Notes under the pieces: model-generated | Database searches by the model: none | What the model was told of the DNA's origin: nothing | The model's input: only the letters and a program-made list of their open reading frames with translations | Position numbers and translations under genes: made by a program | Shown here: one piece after another, positions 1-5,850 of the stretch | Layout: the number at the start of each line of letters is the position of its first letter | Position numbering within the stretch: position 1 is the stretch's first letter | Source of the DNA: Deltaproteobacteria bacterium | Lineage (GTDB): Bacteria > Desulfobacterota > Desulfobaccia > Desulfobaccales > 0-14-0-80-60-11 | DNA length: 8,369 nucleotides | Reading direction: 5' to 3' | Assembly: GCA_019308625.1 (NCBI GenBank) | Contig: JAFDHU010000104.1 | Location: forward strand, 1 to 8,369

Positions 1-741
1 CTGGCACTTCTGCCCGGCTCCCGGACCAGCGAAATCAAACGACACCTTCCTACCATGCTGACCGCGGCCCAACTCATCCAACAAGCCATCCCCGAAACCC
101 AACTCCTCCTGCCCCTAGCCTCCACCGCCCCCCGGGACCTGGTGGAGGGGATGGTGGCTGTGGGGGGAGGGCCAGGGAGCCCAGCTCCCTGCCCTCCCCC
201 CACTCCCCCCACCCAACCCTTTGAGGGGTTGGGGGTGGGGATGTGGGGGAGGGGGAAGGGGCCTGCGGCCCCTTGCCCCCTTCCCCACCTGATAATCCTC
301 CCTGGCCAGGCTTATGCCGCGTTGAGGGCGGCGCATGTGGCGGTGGTGGCCTCCGGCACGGCCACTTTGGAGGCGGCTCTGGCCGGTTGTCCCAGTGTGG
401 TGGTTTATCGTCTGGCTCCCGCGACTTATGAGGTGGGCAAGCGGCTCATTCGGGTAGATTTCATCAGCATGGCCAACCTGTTGGCGGGAGAGGGGATTTT
501 TCCTGAGCTCATTCAGGATGATTTCACTCCGGAGCGTCTGGCCCGGGAGGTGCTGGATTTCATCCGGGATCCCACACGTCTGGCCGCCCTGCGTCGGAGC
601 TTGGCCCGGGTGGTCGCCAGCCTGGGACCTCCCGGAGCCTCGGCCCGAGCCGCAGAAGTGGCTCTGAAACTTTTGGGTGGGGCCGGGCAGTCTTTTCCAC
701 CCGGAGGGCAAAACCCTTCTAGGCAGCGAAAATCCATATAA
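1..741 (+). CDS. lpxB: Lipid-A-disaccharide synthase, 3' part, with in-frame hairpin insertion
   Basis: LpxB is a GT19-family glycosyltransferase that joins UDP-2,3-diacylglucosamine to lipid X in lipid A synthesis at the inner face of the cytoplasmic membrane. The gene enters from the left edge with its frame open from base 1. The first residues read LALLPGSRTSEIKRHLP, the conserved LLPGSR..E motif in the middle of the family. Later landmarks are VASGTATLEAAL (about 349-384), the V.YR motif, and NLLAGEGIFPELIQDDFTPE, all as expected for the C-terminal half. Between VEGMVA and LIILPGQAYAALRAAH lie about 43 extra residues rich in Gly and Pro (bases 160-288); E. coli LpxB has only a few residues there. 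The extra stretch is three DNA hairpins in a row, so it looks like an inserted repeat that kept the frame, not an ordinary protein domain. The start codon is outside the window. The family call is firm; whether the enzyme tolerates the insertion is unknown. Confidence 0.93.
   Translation: MALLPGSRTSEIKRHLPTMLTAAQLIQQAIPETQLLLPLASTAPRDLVEGMVAVGGGPGSPAPCPPPTPPTQPFEGLGVGMWGRGKGPAAPCPLPHLIILPGQAYAALRAAHVAVVASGTATLEAALAGCPSVVVYRLAPATYEVGKRLIRVDFISMANLLAGEGIFPELIQDDFTPERLAREVLDFIRDPTRLAALRRSLARVVASLGPPGASARAAEVALKLLGGAGQSFPPGGQNPSRQRKSI
160..288. repeat. Triple-hairpin MITE/REP-like element inside lpxB
   Basis: Three inverted repeats follow one another. Hairpin 1 (160-203) pairs 160-179 with 184-203 around GGGAGC-CCA-GCTCCC, with one bulged C. 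Hairpin 2 (207-240) has CCAACCC facing GGGTTGG around a short TTTGAG loop region, with two bulged G. Hairpin 3 (243-288) is built on GGGGCC-TGC-GGCCCC and extends outward with one bulge and one mismatch. The outer ends are near-inverted copies (GTGGGG at 160, CCCCAC at 283). The span is 129 bases, an exact multiple of three, so the lpxB frame survives. There is no transposase, so this would be a non-autonomous element. Exact ends and target duplication cannot be fixed from a single copy. Confidence 0.7.
225..261 (+). other. G-quadruplex-capable G-tract run
   Basis: Six runs of four or five G follow each other with linkers of 2, 1, 4, 1 and 2 bases (G at 225-228, 231-235, 237-240, 245-249, 251-255 and 258-261). 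This easily meets the usual G-quadruplex pattern of four G-runs with short loops. It lies on the coding strand, so it would also be present in the lpxB mRNA. It competes with hairpins 2 and 3 of the element. Folding is inferred from pattern only. Confidence 0.55.
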
Positions 742-760
742 TTCTTTAAGTCTCTGCCGG

Positions 761-788
761 TTGGTGGTAAAAATGATAGAATTATAAC
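761..788 (+). promoter_or_regulatory. Possible promoter of the aldolase gene
   Basis: TTGGTG (761-766), a 16-base spacer and TATAAC (783-788) resemble a sigma-70 promoter with a weak -35 and a good -10. It lies in the only gap between lpxB and fba. The match is modest, and TAGAAT at 777-782 is an alternative -10. Confidence 0.3.
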
Positions 789-804
789 CTCAATATAACC
801 TCAA
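783..804 (+). repeat. 11-bp perfect tandem duplication before fba
   Basis: TATAACCTCAA occurs twice back to back (783-793 and 794-804). The first copy starts with TATAAC, a plausible -10 box, preceded by TTGGTG at 761-766 with a 16-base spacer. The second copy runs directly into the AAGGA ribosome-binding site of the aldolase gene. The duplication is seen directly; its role in transcription is a guess. Confidence 0.6.
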
Positions 805-818
805 GGATGTGAACCCCC

Positions 819-1871
819 ATGCTCAAGAAGATTCAGTCTCTGTTGGGTCCCGAGGCCGAGGACCTGCTGACTCACCAGTGCACCGGCATTCCCAAGGAAG
901 CCCTGCATCTGCCTGGTCCAGATTACCTTGACCGGGTTTGGGCCGCCTCCGACCGACCGGTACCGGTATTGCGCTCCCTGGCCGCCATGTTCAACCACGG
1001 CCGTCTGGCCGGCACCGGCTATCTTTCCATCCTGCCGGTGGACCAGGGGGTGGAGCACTCCGCCGGGGCCTCCTTTGCTCCCAACCCCATCTATTTTGAC
1101 CCGGAAAACATCGTGAAGCTGGCCATTGAAGGCGGCTGCAGCGCGGTGGCCTCCACCCTGGGAATCTTAGGCGCAGTGGCCCGCAAATACGCCCACAAAA
1201 TCCCGTTTATTGTGAAAATCAACCACAATGAACTGCTCACCTATCCGGCTCTGCACGACCAGACCCTGTTCGCCAATGTGGTTCAGGCATACGATATGGG
1301 GGCAGTGGCCGTGGGCGCCACCGTTTATTTCGGCTCTCCGGAGTCCCGGCGGCAAATCCAGGAAATCAGCGAGGCCTTCCAGCAGGCCCACGAACTGGGG
1401 CTGGCCACCATCCTGTGGTGCTATCTGCGGAATCCGGCCTTTGTCACCGCGGAGGCCGACTATCATACCGCCGCAGATTTGACCGGTCAGGCCAATTATC
1501 TGGGCGTCACCATCCAGGCGGACATTGTCAAGCAGAAGCAACCCGAGGTCAACCGCGGCTTCACCGCGGTGGGCTTCGGCAAGACAGACCCCCGGATTTA
1601 CTCGGAACTGGCCGGCACCCATCCCATTGACATGACCCGCTATCAGGTGGCCAACTGCTTCATGGGCCGGGTGGGGCTTATCAATTCCGGCGGGGCTGCA
1701 GGGGCCGATGATTTGGCGGAAGCGGTGCGCACCGCGGTGATCAACAAGCGGGCCGGGGGCATGGGCCTTATCGCCGGACGCAAGGCCTTCCAGCGCCCCA
1801 TGAACGAGGGGGTGGAACTGCTGCACGCCATCCAGGACGTCTACCTGACGCCGGAAGTAACGATTGCCTAG
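819..1871 (+). CDS. fbaB: Class I fructose-bisphosphate aldolase (FbaB/DhnA type)
   Basis: This cytosolic enzyme cleaves fructose 1,6-bisphosphate to dihydroxyacetone phosphate and glyceraldehyde 3-phosphate, or the reverse, through a Schiff-base lysine and without a metal. The product is 350 residues, the same length as E. coli FbaB. Conserved blocks are ILPVDQGVEH (about 71-80), IVKINHN (131-137), a GATVYFGSPESRRQI stretch (166-180), and the strand IQADIVKQK, in which K238 is the likely Schiff-base lysine. The C-terminal part (HPIDMTRYQVAN, GRVGLINSGG, VINKRAGGMGLI and RKAFQRPMNEGV) is very close to what I recall of the E. coli protein. The start ATG has AAGGA eleven bases upstream; the nearest in-frame upstream ATG is followed at once by a stop. 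The gene stands alone between lpxB and the rib cluster, with its own possible promoter. No oddities inside the reading frame. Confidence 0.95.
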   Translation: MLKKIQSLLGPEAEDLLTHQCTGIPKEALHLPGPDYLDRVWAASDRPVPVLRSLAAMFNHGRLAGTGYLSILPVDQGVEHSAGASFAPNPIYFDPENIVKLAIEGGCSAVASTLGILGAVARKYAHKIPFIVKINHNELLTYPALHDQTLFANVVQAYDMGAVAVGATVYFGSPESRRQIQEISEAFQQAHELGLATILWCYLRNPAFVTAEADYHTAADLTGQANYLGVTIQADIVKQKQPEVNRGFTAVGFGKTDPRIYSELAGTHPIDMTRYQVANCFMGRVGLINSGGAAGADDLAEAVRTAVINKRAGGMGLIAGRKAFQRPMNEGVELLHAIQDVYLTPEVTIA

Positions 1872-1910
1872 GACAAGGGGAGTGACTGCCTGAGAGCAGG
1901 TGACACCGTT

Positions 1911-1970
1911 TGGCTTTAAATATTTCGCATGGCTTTAATGCACGAATGCCTTTAACCTGGCAATTCTTTA
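1911..1970 (+). repeat. Degenerate CTTTA repeat series
   Basis: TGGCTTTAA occurs at 1911-1919 and again at 1930-1938, TGCCTTTAA at 1947-1955, and a weaker TTCTTTA at 1964-1970. The copies start 19, 17 and 17 bases apart, roughly one and three-quarter helical turns. The second copy lies between GCAT (1927-1930) and ATGC (1938-1941). It sits just after the aldolase stop codon. Function unknown; it could be regulator sites or chance. Confidence 0.35.
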
Positions 1971-2022
1971 GGCCCCGTCCCCATTCCCCCGGGAGCGGGT
2001 GGCCGCCCCCCCTCCTCGCGGC

Positions 2023-2047
2023 TTACCCCGAGGGGAATGCGGGGTAA
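2023..2047. repeat. Inverted repeat TTACCCC/GGGGTAA
   Basis: Seven-base arms (2023-2029 and 2041-2047) flank an 11-base loop. No T-run follows, so it is not a standard terminator. It adjoins the REP-like palindrome that begins at 2051 and may be part of the same repeat unit. Confidence 0.4.
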
Positions 2048-2050
2048 CCT

Positions 2051-2095
2051 ACTCCCCCCTCTCCCCCTTCGGGGGAGAAGGTCGGGTGAGGGGGC
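2051..2095. repeat. REP-like palindromic repeat upstream of ribE
   Basis: CTCCCCC (2061-2067) and GGGGGAG (2071-2077) form a tight stem with a TTC loop, followed by GGTCGGGTGAGGGGG. This arrangement (CTCTCCCCC, short loop, GGGGGAGA, then GGT.GGGTGAGGGG) is the widely dispersed intergenic palindromic repeat I know from many proteobacterial genomes. It ends about 33 bases before the ribE start. It may act as a transcript stabiliser or attenuator, but nothing here proves that. Confidence 0.6.
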
Positions 2096-2127
2096 AAAAT
2101 CACCGGCTGTTGGCCGCTTACTGCTCT

Positions 2128-2731
2128 ATGTTCACCGGATTGGTTGAAGGGATAGGTGAAATCGCCGCCATCCAGCGCCTGCCTCAAGGCCTGCGGCTGG
2201 CCTTGGTGCCGCCCTTCCCGGTTGCGGAGCTCTCCCTGGGGGAATCCGTGTCGGTGTCCGGGGCTTGCCTCACAGTGGTGGCCGTGGAAGCCAAGACCTT
2301 CCAGGTGGAGGTCTCCCCGGAGACGTTGGCCCGCACCACTTTGTCATTGAAAAAAGTCAAGGATAAGGTAAACTTGGAGCGTGCCCCACGTGGACGCAAT
2401 GGGCACTGTCCGGGAACGCCGGGAGGGCCCGGACTTTTTCACCCTGGCTGTTGATTTTCCGGACCGGTTGGCCCCCTTCATTATTGAGAAGGGGTCCATC
2501 GCGGTGGACGGGGTCAGCCTCACGGTGAACAAGGTTCAAGGGGGGCGGTTTTCGGTGTATATTATTCCCCACACCGCCCAGAAAACCACCCTGGGAGGGC
2601 TCAAGGTGGGGAGCCAGGTCAACCTGGAAACCGACATCATCGGCAAATATGTGGCCCGCCTCCTGGGTCCGTATCGGGGCGGCACCTCTGACCTGAGCGA
2701 AGAGTTTCTGGCCGAACACGGCTTTCTATAA
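2128..2731 (+). pseudogene. ribE: Riboflavin synthase alpha chain, frameshifted by internal deletion
   Basis: Riboflavin synthase dismutates two 6,7-dimethyl-8-ribityllumazine molecules into riboflavin plus the pyrimidinedione precursor. The N-terminal barrel begins at ATG 2128 (MFTGLVEGIGEIA) and has GACLTVV and VNLERA (to about base 2385). The C-terminal barrel continues in the next frame from HVDAMGTV (2387) to the stop at 2731, with IEKGSIAVDGVSLTVN, IIPHT and TTLGGLKVGS.VNLE. What normally joins them, a stretch like LRLGDRLGGHLVSG, is missing. One base lies where about 42 are expected, so roughly 41 nt are gone and the frame shifts; the first frame stops at 2454. Restoring 41 nt would give about 214 residues, the normal family length. 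Both halves are otherwise well conserved, so the lesion is recent or a sequence/assembly error. No Shine-Dalgarno is visible before ATG 2128. No FMN riboswitch is recognisable upstream. Confidence 0.85.
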
Positions 2732-2738
2732 AGATGCG

Positions 2739-2758
2739 GGTGGCCGCCGGCGGCCACC
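2739..2758. repeat. Perfect 20-bp palindrome between ribE and ribBA
   Basis: GGTGGCCGCC is followed directly by its reverse complement GGCGGCCACC. The core GCCGGCGGCC (2746-2755) recurs at 2778-2787. It lies in the 72-base gap between the ribE stop and the ribBA start, where a GC-rich stem could slow polymerase or ribosomes; there is no T-run, so it is not a classical terminator. Confidence 0.6.
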
Positions 2759-2803
2759 GGAAGCTCCGTTCTCGGCTGCCGGCGGCCCAAAAGGACACTA
2801 GCC

Positions 2804-2852
2804 ATGCCTGTTGCACCCATTGAAGAGGTTATAGAGGACATCCGCCAGCCGG
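2804..2852 (+). pseudogene. ribBA: 5' end of ribBA, left out of frame by a deletion
   Basis: ATG 2804 has a good ribosome-binding site (AAGGA at 2791-2795, eight bases away) and encodes MPVAPIEEVIEDIRQ, the usual start of DHBP synthase. After Q15 (base 2848) only four bases lie before the reading frame resumes, shifted, at GLICLALAPELVDRL (from 2853). About 38 residues normally lie between, so about 110 nt are missing. They include the conserved DDEDRENEGD block that binds metal and substrate phosphate. This is the true start of ribBA, but ribosomes starting here would leave the ribBA frame. Confidence 0.8.
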
Positions 2853-2885
2853 GGGCTCATCTGCCTGGCCCTGGCCCCGGAGCTG

Positions 2886-3896
<1,011 letters not shown>

Positions 3897-3906
3897 GAGG
3901 GGGCCG

Positions 3907-4374
3907 ATGCATATTCTGGAAGGCAAGCTGGCGGGAGAAGGGCTGAAAATCGCCCTGGTGGTCAGCCGCTTCAACTCCTTTATTACCGAGCGCCTGCTGG
4001 AGGGCGCCTTGGACTGCCTGAGGCGGCAGGGGGTCCGGGAGGACGACCTGATGGTGGTGCGGGTGCCGGGGTCCTGGGAGTTACCCTTGGTGGCCAAGCG
4101 CTTGGCGGAATCCCGGAACCACGACGCAGTGGTCTGCCTGGGAGCGGTCATCCGGGGCTCCACTCCCCACTTTGACTACGTGGCCGCCGAAGTGAGCAAG
4201 GGCATTGCCCAGGTGTCTCTGGACACCGGCGTTCCGGTGCTCTTCGGGGTTCTCACCACCGACACCCTGGAGCAGGCGGTGGAGCGGGCCGGCAGCAAGG
4301 CCGGCAACAAAGGCTATGCCGCGGCCGAAGCGGCCATTGAAATGGTTAACCTCTTGAAGCAGATGGGGGTCTAA
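3907..4374 (+). CDS. ribH: 6,7-dimethyl-8-ribityllumazine synthase
   Basis: RibH condenses the ribityl pyrimidinedione with 3,4-dihydroxy-2-butanone 4-phosphate to the lumazine that riboflavin synthase uses; the family forms pentamers or 60-subunit shells. The 155-residue product has SRFNSFIT (20-27), the PGSWELP substrate loop (54-60), GAVIRGSTPHFDYV with catalytic H88, and FGVLTTDTLEQAVERAG..AGNKG with R127 and K135. These positions match the B. subtilis numbering as I recall it. The loop reads SW where PGAFE is more usual, a mild variation. GAGAGGGGG just before ATG 3907 serves as ribosome-binding site. It lies ten bases after ribBA and four bases before nusB, so the three are surely one transcript. 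The frame is intact, in contrast to ribE and ribBA. Confidence 0.96.
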   Translation: MHILEGKLAGEGLKIALVVSRFNSFITERLLEGALDCLRRQGVREDDLMVVRVPGSWELPLVAKRLAESRNHDAVVCLGAVIRGSTPHFDYVAAEVSKGIAQVSLDTGVPVLFGVLTTDTLEQAVERAGSKAGNKGYAAAEAAIEMVNLLKQMGV

Positions 4375-4378
4375 CCTT

Positions 4379-4795
4379 GTGGCAGCCGTCTCCCGCAGCC
4401 GCTGCCGGGAACTGGCTCTGCAGATTCTGTATCAGGCCGACATGGTGGGACACCGGCAGGGGGAGGTGGCCCGCTTCTGGCGCCACTTTTACCACGGGAA
4501 CAAGGTTCCCGCTTATCTTCAAAAGCTGGTGGACGGTGTGGCGGCCCATCAGGCCGAGCTGGATGAACTTATCCGGCAACATTCGGAACACTGGCGCCTG
4601 GAACGCATGGCTACGGTGGACCGCAACCTGCTGCGTGTGGCGGCTTACGAATTGATCCACCACCCGGAGATCCCCGCCAAGGTGGTGATCAACGAAGCCG
4701 TCGAGCTGGCCAAACGTTACGGCACCGAAATGTCGGGGGCCTTTGTCAACGGAGTGCTGGACCAACTCCGCCAGGCTGTAGGCCGGGAGGTTTAG
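4379..4795 (+). CDS. nusB: Transcription antitermination factor NusB
   Basis: NusB binds the boxA RNA element together with ribosomal protein S10 (NusE) and supports processive transcription of rRNA operons. The 138-residue product has the family pattern: SRCRELALQILYQADM at the start, a central VDGVAAHQAELDELI helix, WRLERMATVDRNLLRVAAYEL (about 77-97), and IPAKVVINEAVELAKRYGTE..GAFVNGVLD at the C-terminus. The start is GTG 4379, four bases after the ribH stop; the G-rich 3' end of ribH (GGGGGT) acts as ribosome-binding site. The ribH-nusB pairing is common in Proteobacteria. No terminator with a T-run is seen after the stop; GCCAG/CTGGC at 4808-4822 is a weak hairpin only. Confidence 0.95.
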   Translation: MAAVSRSRCRELALQILYQADMVGHRQGEVARFWRHFYHGNKVPAYLQKLVDGVAAHQAELDELIRQHSEHWRLERMATVDRNLLRVAAYELIHHPEIPAKVVINEAVELAKRYGTEMSGAFVNGVLDQLRQAVGREV

Positions 4796-4919
4796 CTGCT
4801 GGGAAGGGCCAGGCCATCTGGCTGGAAGGCGGCGAAATCCGGCCGGCTGGCTGCAGAGACAAAAGAAAGCTTGATTTTCACCCCTCTTTCATTAAATTTG
4901 GCAGGAGGAGGAAAGATCC

Positions 4920-5558
4920 ATGGTGATGCGCAAATTAATGGCAGTCTTTGTAGTACTGGTCTTTGGCTTGTCCCTGGCTGGCTGCGCCACTAACGGCTAT
5001 TACGATCCGGGGCGGTCCGCCGCCGCCGGGGCCTTGGGGGGTGCAGCCACCGGCGCCGCCTTGGGCTCTATCATCGGCGCGGCCACCGGCTCTCCGGCCA
5101 CCGGCGCCTGGGTGGGCGCGGCCACCGGCGCGGTGGCCGGCTTGGTGGGTGGCTACCTGTATGCCGAGCACCAGAACCGGCAGCGGGCCAATTACGCCCA
5201 GGCCCAGCAGCAGTATAACTACAACCCCTCCCAGGGCTACATGGTGACGGTCAGCGAGGCTAACGTCACCCCCGCCACCGTGCGCCCGGGACAGCAGGCC
5301 AATCTGTTCATGTCCTATACCATTCTGGCGCCGCAAAACACCCCCACCCAGGTGACCCTCTACCGGGAGGTGAGAAAAGACGGCGCTCTGGTAGGACAGC
5401 CTTATCAGACCACAGTCACCAATTATCCCGGCTCCTACACCGACCAAGTGGGCTTCATCGTCCCCAATAACGCCACTCCCGGCACCTATGTGGTTACCAA
5501 CCGGGTAATCAGCAGCTACGGCACCGGGGAGCGGGTCTCCTATTTCACCGTGATGTAG
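4920..5558 (+). CDS. Glycine-zipper lipoprotein with C-terminal beta domain
   Basis: A 212-residue exported lipoprotein. Residues 1-21 are a signal peptide with basic MRK, a hydrophobic core and the lipobox LAGC, so C22 should be lipidated. Residues 33-81 form a glycine zipper, with GAATG/GSPATG/GAATG repeats typical of YmgG/OmpA-type glycine-zipper domains that pack into or along membranes. Residues 85-105 are a Gln/Tyr/Asn-rich linker. Residues 108-212 look like a beta-sandwich: alternating hydrophobic strands, TPATVRPGQQA, and a VPNNATPGTYVVTNRV turn like those of Ig-like domains. I do not recognise a named gene. An exact 15-base repeat (5076-5090 and 5115-5129, 39 bases apart) shows the zipper grew by duplication. 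AGGAGGAGG lies eight bases before ATG 4920; ATG 4926 is an alternative. TTGATT (4871) with TTAAAT (4892) is a poor promoter. A terminator follows. Confidence 0.85.
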   Translation: MVMRKLMAVFVVLVFGLSLAGCATNGYYDPGRSAAAGALGGAATGAALGSIIGAATGSPATGAWVGAATGAVAGLVGGYLYAEHQNRQRANYAQAQQQYNYNPSQGYMVTVSEANVTPATVRPGQQANLFMSYTILAPQNTPTQVTLYREVRKDGALVGQPYQTTVTNYPGSYTDQVGFIVPNNATPGTYVVTNRVISSYGTGERVSYFTVM

Positions 5559-5573
5559 CCTGAAAGAACCTTC

Positions 5574-5612
5574 CCGGAGGGCCGGAGTCGGATTGCCGGT
5601 CCTCCGGTTGTT
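5574..5612 (+). terminator. Rho-independent-like terminator after the lipoprotein gene
   Basis: CCGGAGGGCCGG (5574-5585) pairs with CCGGTCCTCCGG (5596-5607) in a 12-bp stem with a single G-U pair and a 10-base loop, then TTGTT. It lies 16 bases after the stop codon. The T-run is short, but the stem is strong and the position right. Confidence 0.65.
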
Positions 5613-5674
5613 CCTCAAACCTCTTATTCATCTCTCAGTGGGCTGCAGCCGCCGTACTTCTACGCTTCCTGGCC

Positions 5675-5697
5675 CGCAAGGGCAGCTTCCCCTTGCG
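5675..5697. repeat. CGCAAGGG/CCCTTGCG hairpin in the rpsF upstream region
   Basis: Perfect 8-bp arms (5675-5682 and 5690-5697) flank a 7-base loop. No T-run follows. It lies upstream of the rpsF promoter, so it is not part of that mRNA leader; it could be a second terminator stem or a protein site. Confidence 0.4.
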
Positions 5698-5750
5698 AGT
5701 ATAACCAATCTCCCGCCGCGGGTCCCCTGTTGTGCAATAAGGAATTCCCT

Positions 5751-5779
5751 TTGACAAGCTCATACCATTTTGGTAAATA
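5751..5779 (+). promoter_or_regulatory. Promoter of the rpsF-rpsR-DUF2232-rplI operon
   Basis: A consensus -35 TTGACA (5751-5756), a 17-base spacer and TAAATA (5774-5779) preceded by TGG (an extended -10) form a convincing sigma-70-type promoter. It lies about 70 bases before the rpsF start, after the lipoprotein terminator. Transcription would begin near 5786, leaving a leader of about 65 bases. Confidence 0.65.
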
Positions 5780-5787
5780 GACTTGTC
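5753..5787. promoter_or_regulatory. Nested inverted repeat over the rpsF promoter (candidate operator)
   Basis: The outer arms are GACAAG (5753-5758) and CTTGTC (5782-5787). The inner arms are TACCA (5763-5767) and TGGTA (5771-5775) around TTT. The two dyads are centred at 5770 and 5769, one base apart. The outer left arm overlaps the -35, the inner right arm overlaps the -10, and the outer right arm covers the likely start site. A bound dimer or a pair of dimers here would block polymerase. No regulator is identifiable in the window. Confidence 0.5.
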
Positions 5788-5824
5788 CCCATATACTCCT
5801 TGCTCTGAGCACTGGTTTGTTCAG

Positions 5825-5837
5825 GGCTAAATTAGCC
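5825..5837 (+). other. Small hairpin next to the rpsF ribosome-binding site
   Basis: GGCTAA (5825-5830) and TTAGCC (5832-5837) flank one A, giving in practice a 5-bp stem with a 3-base loop. It ends two bases before the AAGGAGG of rpsF. S6:S18 autoregulatory leaders are known upstream of rpsF in many bacteria, but I cannot identify their diagnostic motif here. Confidence 0.35.
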
Positions 5838-5850
5838 ATAAGGAGGCCTG

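Noticed and set aside
115..711. Long minus-strand open frame opposite lpxB
   Set aside because: It mirrors the GC-rich codon pattern of lpxB on the + strand, shows no recognisable protein features and has no ribosome-binding site; similar shadows lie opposite fbaB, ribBA, the lipoprotein gene and rplI.
1999..2127. In-frame upstream extension of ribE from ATG 1999
   Set aside because: It would translate the REP-like repeat; riboflavin synthase proteins begin MFTG, which is ATG 2128.
1872..2127. FMN riboswitch (RFN element) before the rib cluster
   Set aside because: I looked for the conserved GGGGCAGGGTG and CCGACCGGCGGT blocks and saw neither; only palindromic repeats are present.
2386..2393. 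CCACGTGG as a regulator site
   Set aside because: It lies inside ribE coding sequence (His-Val-Asp codons) and is explained by the protein.
2371..2400. Programmed frameshifting in ribE
   Set aside because: A conserved stretch of about 14 residues is physically missing, so a simple ribosomal shift would not restore the protein.
4808..4822. Terminator after nusB
   Set aside because: GCCAG/CTGGC is only a 5-bp stem and no T-run follows.
5786..5850. S6:S18 autoregulatory leader RNA
   Set aside because: The position is right, but I could only see two small hairpins (5801-5811 and 5825-5837) and not the diagnostic bulged CCG structure; a covariance-model search would decide.
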